Of a stretch of DNA of 10,000 nucleotides, positions 5,936 through 10,000 are shown in pieces (position 1 is the first letter of the stretch; each line of letters begins with the position of its first letter). A program made the position numbers and the translations under genes. The notes beneath the pieces were generated by a model that did no database searches, was not told the origin of the DNA, and saw only the letters and a program-made list of their open reading frames with translations. Source of the stretch: Chloroflexota bacterium (lineage in GTDB: Bacteria; Chloroflexota; Anaerolineae; Anaerolineales; Villigracilaceae); the NCBI GenBank assembly GCA_020217065.1, contig JAIWOB010000042.1:1-10000 (forward strand). Direction: 5' to 3'.

Positions 5936-5947
5936 CGGATAACTACG

Positions 5948-6625
5948 ATGATACTTCGAGACCGTTCCACTTCAGAGATTTCGGAATTTCTACGCTATTT
6001 GGCGTTACACCCTGAAGCCGAAAACAGCCTTCCTACGTTGAACGAATTAAGCCGCGAACTAGGAATCAGCGTGGCGGGATTGCGCGAACAGTTGGAAGTG
6101 GCGCGCGCTTTGGGACTTGTCGAAGTCCGACCCCGCACCGGCACAAGACGCCTGCCCTATTCCTTCAAGTCCGCCGTCAAACAAAGCCTGGGATACGCCC
6201 TAACCCTCAACCAAACGTATTTTCAAAAATATTCCGAACTTCGCACTCACTTGGAGAGCGCCTATTGGGACGAAGCGGTTGCGTTATTGACCGGCGAAGA
6301 CAAGGACGAGTTGCAAAATATCATCAAAACCGCCTTTGAAAAATTGAGAGGCAACCCCATTCAAGTCCCTCACGAAGAACATCGCCGCCTGCATTTATTA
6401 ATTTACAGCCGCCTTGACAATCCCTTCCTGATGGGGCTGCTGGAAGCCTATTGGGACGCTTATGAAGCGGTTGGTCTGAATATGTACGCCGGCGGAGTGG
6501 ATTATCTCGAAACGGTATGGGGATATCACAAAACGATGGTGGAAAGCATTTGTAGCGGGAACTACGCGGCGGGGCGTAAAGCGCTTGTAACGCACATAGA
6601 CTTGTTTGCGCCCAGCCCGTTTTAA
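5948..6625 (+). CDS. GntR-family transcriptional regulator, FadR/FCD type
   Basis: A 225-residue DNA-binding regulator. The N-terminal winged helix-turn-helix covers about 10-70: LPTLNELSRELGISVAGLREQLEVARALGLVEVRPRTGTRR, with the recognition helix near 41-53 and the wing at VRPRTGTRR. The C-terminal all-helical FCD ligand domain covers about 85-220. Its metal site can be placed by spacing: the usual D-x3-H pair reads H145-R-R-L-H149, followed by H194 (WGYHKTMVESICSGNY) and H216 (THI). The first ligand, normally Asp, is thus His. FCD domains usually sense small carboxylic acids. The gene lies directly after the promoter and palindrome and 13 bp before korA, so it probably controls its own operon in response to a 2-oxoacid or related acid. 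ATG 5948 is the only sensible start. Family is confident; ligand is unknown. Confidence 0.9.
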   Translation: MILRDRSTSEISEFLRYLALHPEAENSLPTLNELSRELGISVAGLREQLEVARALGLVEVRPRTGTRRLPYSFKSAVKQSLGYALTLNQTYFQKYSELRTHLESAYWDEAVALLTGEDKDELQNIIKTAFEKLRGNPIQVPHEEHRRLHLLIYSRLDNPFLMGLLEAYWDAYEAVGLNMYAGGVDYLETVWGYHKTMVESICSGNYAAGRKALVTHIDLFAPSPF

Positions 6626-6638
6626 TACAAGGAGACAC

Positions 6639-8555
6639 ATGAATAAAGTCGTCAACGATTTCTCAATTACCGTCGGCACAGTCAACGGGTCAGGCAGCTC
6701 CACCGCCAACAACACCATTTTGAGAACCATCTTCAAAATGGGCGTGCCAGTCTCAGGCAAGAATCTCTTCCCCTCGAACATTCAAGGACTGCCGACGTGG
6801 TACACAATCCGCGTCAATAAAGACGGCTTTACAGCCCATCATGAGCGGCGCGACATTGTGGTCGCCATGAATCCCGCGTCTTTCTCGCGCGACTTGGAGT
6901 CGGTCGCGCCGGGCGGCGCCTTCTACTACGCCGACGACATCAAACTGCCGCTCAACCGCGACGATATAACGGCATACCCCATGCCGATTAAGTCAATTAT
7001 CCGCGCCGACGCAAATATTCCCGCCAATTTCCGCGACTTGGTTGGAAATATGGTTTATGTGGGCGTGCTGGCGCAGATGCTGAGCCTCGATATGGAAATC
7101 ATCCATTCCGCTCTGCAATTTCATTTCAAAGGAAAGCAAAAGCCGATTGACATGAATTTCAACGCGGTTAAGGCTGGCGCAGAGTGGGCGAAAAACAACC
7201 TGGAAAAGAAAGACCCGTTTTACGTCGAACGGATGAGTAAAACGCAAGGTCTGATTATGGCGGACGGGAACACCGCCGCCGCTTTGGGTTCCATTTTTGG
7301 AGGCGTGCAATTTGCGGCTTGGTATCCAATTACGCCCGCCACATCGCTTGCCGAGGCGCTCAACGAATACCTGCCGCAGCTGCGTAAACGCGAAGACGGA
7401 AAAAACACCTACGCCGTCGTTCAAACCGAAGACGAGCTTGCCGCGCTGGGCATGGCGGTCGGGGCTGGCTGGGCTGGCTTGCGCTCGATGACCTCGACTT
7501 CCGGCCCCGGGCTTTCTTTGATGACGGAATTTGCCGGGCTGGCGTATTACGCCGAAACGCCCGTTGTCATTTGGGACATTCAGCGGATTGGTCCAAGCAC
7601 AGGCTTGCCTACACGAACGTCGCAAGGCGATTTGACCTTTACCTACTTCATTGGACACGGCGATTCTCAATCCATCATCCTCCTGCCCGGCGATGTGTAC
7701 GAGTGCTTCGAATTCGGCTGGAAATCTTTCGACATCGCGGAACGAATTCAAACCCCCGTCTTTGTGCTGAGCGACCTTGATATTGGAATGAATCAATGGA
7801 TGAGCGCTCCTTTCCAATATCCCGATACGCCCATGGACCGCGGCAAGGTTCTCTTTGAAAAAGACCTCGAAGACCTCAAGGGCAATTGGGGACGCTACCT
7901 TGACAAGGACGGCGACGGCATCGCTTACCGCACGCTTCCGGGCAACCGCCACCCTCTCAGCGCCTACCTGACGCGAGGCACCGGTCACGACCAGTACGCC
8001 AAATACAGCGAAGAGCCGAAGATGTACGCGGAAAACATGAACCGACTCAAGAAGAAGCAGGAAACCGCAAAACGTTATGTTCCCGCCCCTATTCTCCATA
8101 AGCGAAAAGGCGCAGCGGCGGGCATTATCTCCTACGGCTCAACCGAAGCGGCGGTTTTCGAAGCCCAACATCTGCTGGAAAAGCAGCGCGGCGTAAAGAC
8201 CGATTTTCTGCGGATTCGCGCCCTGCCTTTCACGCAGGAAGTGGAAACCTTCCTCAAGAGCTACGACCAAATCTTCGTTGTGGAAATGAACCGCGACGGA
8301 CAAATGGACCAAATTCTTAAGATTGAATATCCGCAATACGCTACAAAGTTAAAGTCGGTCGCCTTTGTAGACGGTCTGCCCGCTTCGGCAAAATGGATAC
8401 TGGAAGGCATCCTGGACAAGTATGAAGACGGCGGGAAGAAAGCGGCAATCCATAAGCGAAAGCCGACAGATGGAAAGAAATCCGCTCCCGCAAAAAAGAA
8501 GGCGCCGGCAAAGAAAGCCGTAAAGAGCAAAACCCCCGCGAAAACAAAGAAATAA
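6639..8555 (+). CDS. korA: 2-oxoacid:ferredoxin oxidoreductase, fused gamma-alpha subunit (KorA)
   Basis: A 638-residue subunit of the ferredoxin-linked enzyme that converts a 2-oxoacid (most likely 2-oxoglutarate) and CoA to acyl-CoA, CO2 and reduced ferredoxin. Residues about 8-190 are the gamma domain, opening with VGTVNGSGSSTANNTILRTI. The alpha domain follows from about 210: Y229-PITP233, TSTSGPG (285-291), and QRIGPSTGLPTRTSQGDL (318-325 core), then the C-terminal domain with ISYGSTEAA and FVVEMNRDGQ. The gamma-alpha order and size match KorA of the two-subunit KorAB type known from mycobacteria. The last 34 residues (605-638) hold 14 Lys in PAKK/APAKK-like repeats, an unusual addition. 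ATG 6639 is preferred over an in-frame ATG at 6606 because AAGGAG (6629-6634) precedes it and the longer form overlaps the regulator. Exact 2-oxoacid specificity is inferred. Confidence 0.93.
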   Translation: MNKVVNDFSITVGTVNGSGSSTANNTILRTIFKMGVPVSGKNLFPSNIQGLPTWYTIRVNKDGFTAHHERRDIVVAMNPASFSRDLESVAPGGAFYYADDIKLPLNRDDITAYPMPIKSIIRADANIPANFRDLVGNMVYVGVLAQMLSLDMEIIHSALQFHFKGKQKPIDMNFNAVKAGAEWAKNNLEKKDPFYVERMSKTQGLIMADGNTAAALGSIFGGVQFAAWYPITPATSLAEALNEYLPQLRKREDGKNTYAVVQTEDELAALGMAVGAGWAGLRSMTSTSGPGLSLMTEFAGLAYYAETPVVIWDIQRIGPSTGLPTRTSQGDLTFTYFIGHGDSQSIILLPGDVYECFEFGWKSFDIAERIQTPVFVLSDLDIGMNQWMSAPFQYPDTPMDRGKVLFEKDLEDLKGNWGRYLDKDGDGIAYRTLPGNRHPLSAYLTRGTGHDQYAKYSEEPKMYAENMNRLKKKQETAKRYVPAPILHKRKGAAAGIISYGSTEAAVFEAQHLLEKQRGVKTDFLRIRALPFTQEVETFLKSYDQIFVVEMNRDGQMDQILKIEYPQYATKLKSVAFVDGLPASAKWILEGILDKYEDGGKKAAIHKRKPTDGKKSAPAKKKAPAKKAVKSKTPAKTKK

Positions 8556-8580
8556 AGCGGCATAAAAGGAGTAACGCAAA

Positions 8581-9636
8581 ATGACTGAAACGCTTCCTAT
8601 GGCTGGCGCGGCTGCAAGCGTAAACCTCGCCGGTCTTTCCAAAAACGACTACCGCGGCGCGCCTACCACCCTTTGCCAGGGCTGCGGACACAACTCTATC
8701 TCGAATCAGATTGTGGGCGCGCTCTATGAAATGAACATTGTCCCCGAGACCGTCGTCAAATTCAGCGGCATCGGGTGTTCGTCAAAATCCCCCACCTATT
8801 TTCTGAATCGTTCCTTCGGCTTCAACAGCCTGCACGGACGCATGCCCGCCATCGCCACAGGCGCTTTATTCGGCGACCATCGTCTTAAAGGCATCGGCGT
8901 CTCAGGCGACGGCGATTCCGCCAGCATCGGCATGGGACAATTCAAGCACGTCATGCGCCGTAACGTAAACATGCTCTACATCGTCGAGAACAACGGCGTG
9001 TACGGCTTGACCAAGGGGCAGTTCTCCGCCACCGCCGAAAAGGGGCTGCAACTTAAAAAGCAGGGCAGAAATCTTTACATGCCTGTCGACATCTGTATGG
9101 AAGCCTTCGTCTCCAACGCGACGTTCATCGCCCGCTCTTTTGCAGGCAACGCCAAACAAGTGAAGGAATTGCTTAAGGCGGCACTTTCTCATAAGGGAAT
9201 CGCCGTGCTGGACATCATCAGCCCATGCGTAACCTTCAATAACCAGGAAAACGCCTTTCATTCCTACTCTTGGGGCAAAGACCACGAAGAGCCGCTGCAT
9301 GAAATTTCGTACATCGCGCCGCGCAACGAAATCATCCTGGAGCGCGAAATGGAGGAGGGAGAAATCCGCGAAGTCGCCATGCACGACGGTTCGGTGGTGA
9401 TATTGAAAAACATCGAGAAAAACTACGACCCCACCAACCGCTTCGAAGCGCTGCGCGTCATGGAAGAAGCCCAGCAAAACGGCTGGCTAATCACAGGTCT
9501 GCTTTATGTGGACACCCAAAAGCCGACTTTGACCGAAATGCATAACCTGGTGGACACTCCCCTCAACCGCCTCACCGAAGCCGACCTGCGCCCCGACCGT
9601 TCGATGATAGATAAAGTTAACGCTTTGATGTTTTAA
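8581..9636 (+). CDS. korB: 2-oxoacid:ferredoxin oxidoreductase beta subunit (KorB)
   Basis: A 351-residue thiamine diphosphate-binding beta subunit, partner of the preceding KorA. One [4Fe-4S] cluster is expected from C32-x2-C35 (LCQGCGH), C66 (GIGCSS) and C216 (SPCVTFNN). The thiamine diphosphate/Mg motif runs from G109-D-G-D112 to E136-NN138, followed by GVYGLTKGQFSAT, where most relatives have SPT. The block CVTFNNQENAFHSYSW and the C-terminal region fit KorB rather than PorB or IorB. There is no separate ferredoxin-like delta subunit in the window, as in other two-subunit KorAB enzymes, so electrons should pass from the beta cluster to free ferredoxin. AAGGAG (8566-8571) precedes the ATG by 9 nt, 25 bp after korA. 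Four bases separate its stop from the next start. Confidence 0.94.
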   Translation: MTETLPMAGAAASVNLAGLSKNDYRGAPTTLCQGCGHNSISNQIVGALYEMNIVPETVVKFSGIGCSSKSPTYFLNRSFGFNSLHGRMPAIATGALFGDHRLKGIGVSGDGDSASIGMGQFKHVMRRNVNMLYIVENNGVYGLTKGQFSATAEKGLQLKKQGRNLYMPVDICMEAFVSNATFIARSFAGNAKQVKELLKAALSHKGIAVLDIISPCVTFNNQENAFHSYSWGKDHEEPLHEISYIAPRNEIILEREMEEGEIREVAMHDGSVVILKNIEKNYDPTNRFEALRVMEEAQQNGWLITGLLYVDTQKPTLTEMHNLVDTPLNRLTEADLRPDRSMIDKVNALMF

Positions 9637-9640
9637 AAAG

Positions 9641-10000
9641 ATGAACGTATCTGAGGCGATTCGCTCAAAACGCGCCGTGAGAAAATTCCAAGATAAACCG
9701 CTTCCCGACGAGGCGGTTTTAGCCATTTTAAACGCCGGACGGCGATCGCCGTCTTCAAAAAATAATCAGGCATGGCGTTTCATCGCAATTCGGGACAAAG
9801 ACACGCTGAAGGCTTTGTCCCGCTGCGGCGAATGGGCTGGACATATCGCCGGCGCGGCTTTGTGCGTCGCAATTCTCACGCCGCACCCGGCGGAAAAATT
9901 TCAAATCATGTTCGACGCGGGACAAACGGCGGCGTTTATGCAGTTAGCGGCTTGGGAGTTGGGAATCGGCTCCTGCCCCGCTTCCATTTACGACTTCGAA
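9641..10000 (+). CDS. nitroreductase family protein, 5' part
   Basis: The first 120 codons of a nitroreductase-fold flavoprotein, running off the window with no stop. FMN-binding features are present: the N-terminal IRSKRAVRKFQDKPLP (7-22) with R8, S9 and R11, then SPSSKNNQAWRF (36-47), and the dimer-interface helix GQTAAFMQLAAWELGIGSC. Family members use NAD(P)H to reduce nitro, quinone or other groups, and some have specialised roles, so the substrate cannot be told. The start lies 4 bp after korB with only AAAAG before it, so translation may be coupled to korB. Location in the operon hints at redox work linked to KorAB or simply read-through. Family assignment is secure. Confidence 0.88.
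   Translation, partial: MNVSEAIRSKRAVRKFQDKPLPDEAVLAILNAGRRSPSSKNNQAWRFIAIRDKDTLKALSRCGEWAGHIAGAALCVAILTPHPAEKFQIMFDAGQTAAFMQLAAWELGIGSCPASIYDFE

Noticed and set aside
6993..8099. Open reading frame of 368 codons on the minus strand opposite korA
   Set aside because: It lies wholly antisense to a clearly recognised KorA, has no ribosome binding site or family motifs, and long antisense frames are common opposite genes with this codon bias.

Overview
The window looks like ordinary chromosome from a member of Chloroflexota, most likely class Anaerolineae. This placement is inferred from the style of several proteins: the conserved 260-residue protein, the sigma factor followed by a small membrane protein, the S41 lipoprotein with an 'FTADD' segment, and a two-subunit KorAB. 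No rRNA or other marker confirms it. Base composition and codon choice look even throughout. I see no insertion sequence, integrase, tRNA, CRISPR array or prophage gene.

Region 1 (1-986): the 3' end of smpB (trans-translation), then a conserved protein of unknown function. Region 2 (1023-2845): a hairpin touching the ribosome binding site of a TTG-started ECF-type sigma factor, a DegV/FakB-like fatty-acid-binding protein 2 bp downstream, then a small single-pass membrane protein. The sigma factor and DegV gene form an operon; the small protein may belong to the same regulatory unit. Region 3 (2859-3293): a perfect 18-bp dyad that ends two converging genes, a minus-strand HEPN-like small protein that appears to be leaderless, and a divergent region with a palindromic -10 box and a second long hairpin. 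Region 4 (3294-5864): a large lipoprotein with an S41 (C-terminal processing protease-like) core and unknown domains at both ends, closed by a strong terminator.

Region 5 (5889-10000): a clean promoter (TTGACT, 17 bp, TAAAAT) with a perfect palindromic operator at the predicted start of transcription. It drives a GntR/FadR-type regulator, fused gamma-alpha KorA, KorB, and the start of a nitroreductase-family gene. The gaps are 13, 25 and 4 bp, so these genes probably form one operon. KorAB oxidatively decarboxylates a 2-oxoacid, most likely 2-oxoglutarate, to an acyl-CoA and passes electrons to ferredoxin. The FCD domain of the regulator suggests control by a small organic acid.

Nothing here amounts to a clearly new defence or mobile system. 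The points most worth checking are the Lys/Ala/Pro-rich tail on KorA, the Asp-to-His change at the regulator's metal site together with its operator, the His-to-Asn change in the DegV protein, the missing Lys in the S41 domain, and the paired leaderless/hairpin arrangement at 3233-3294.
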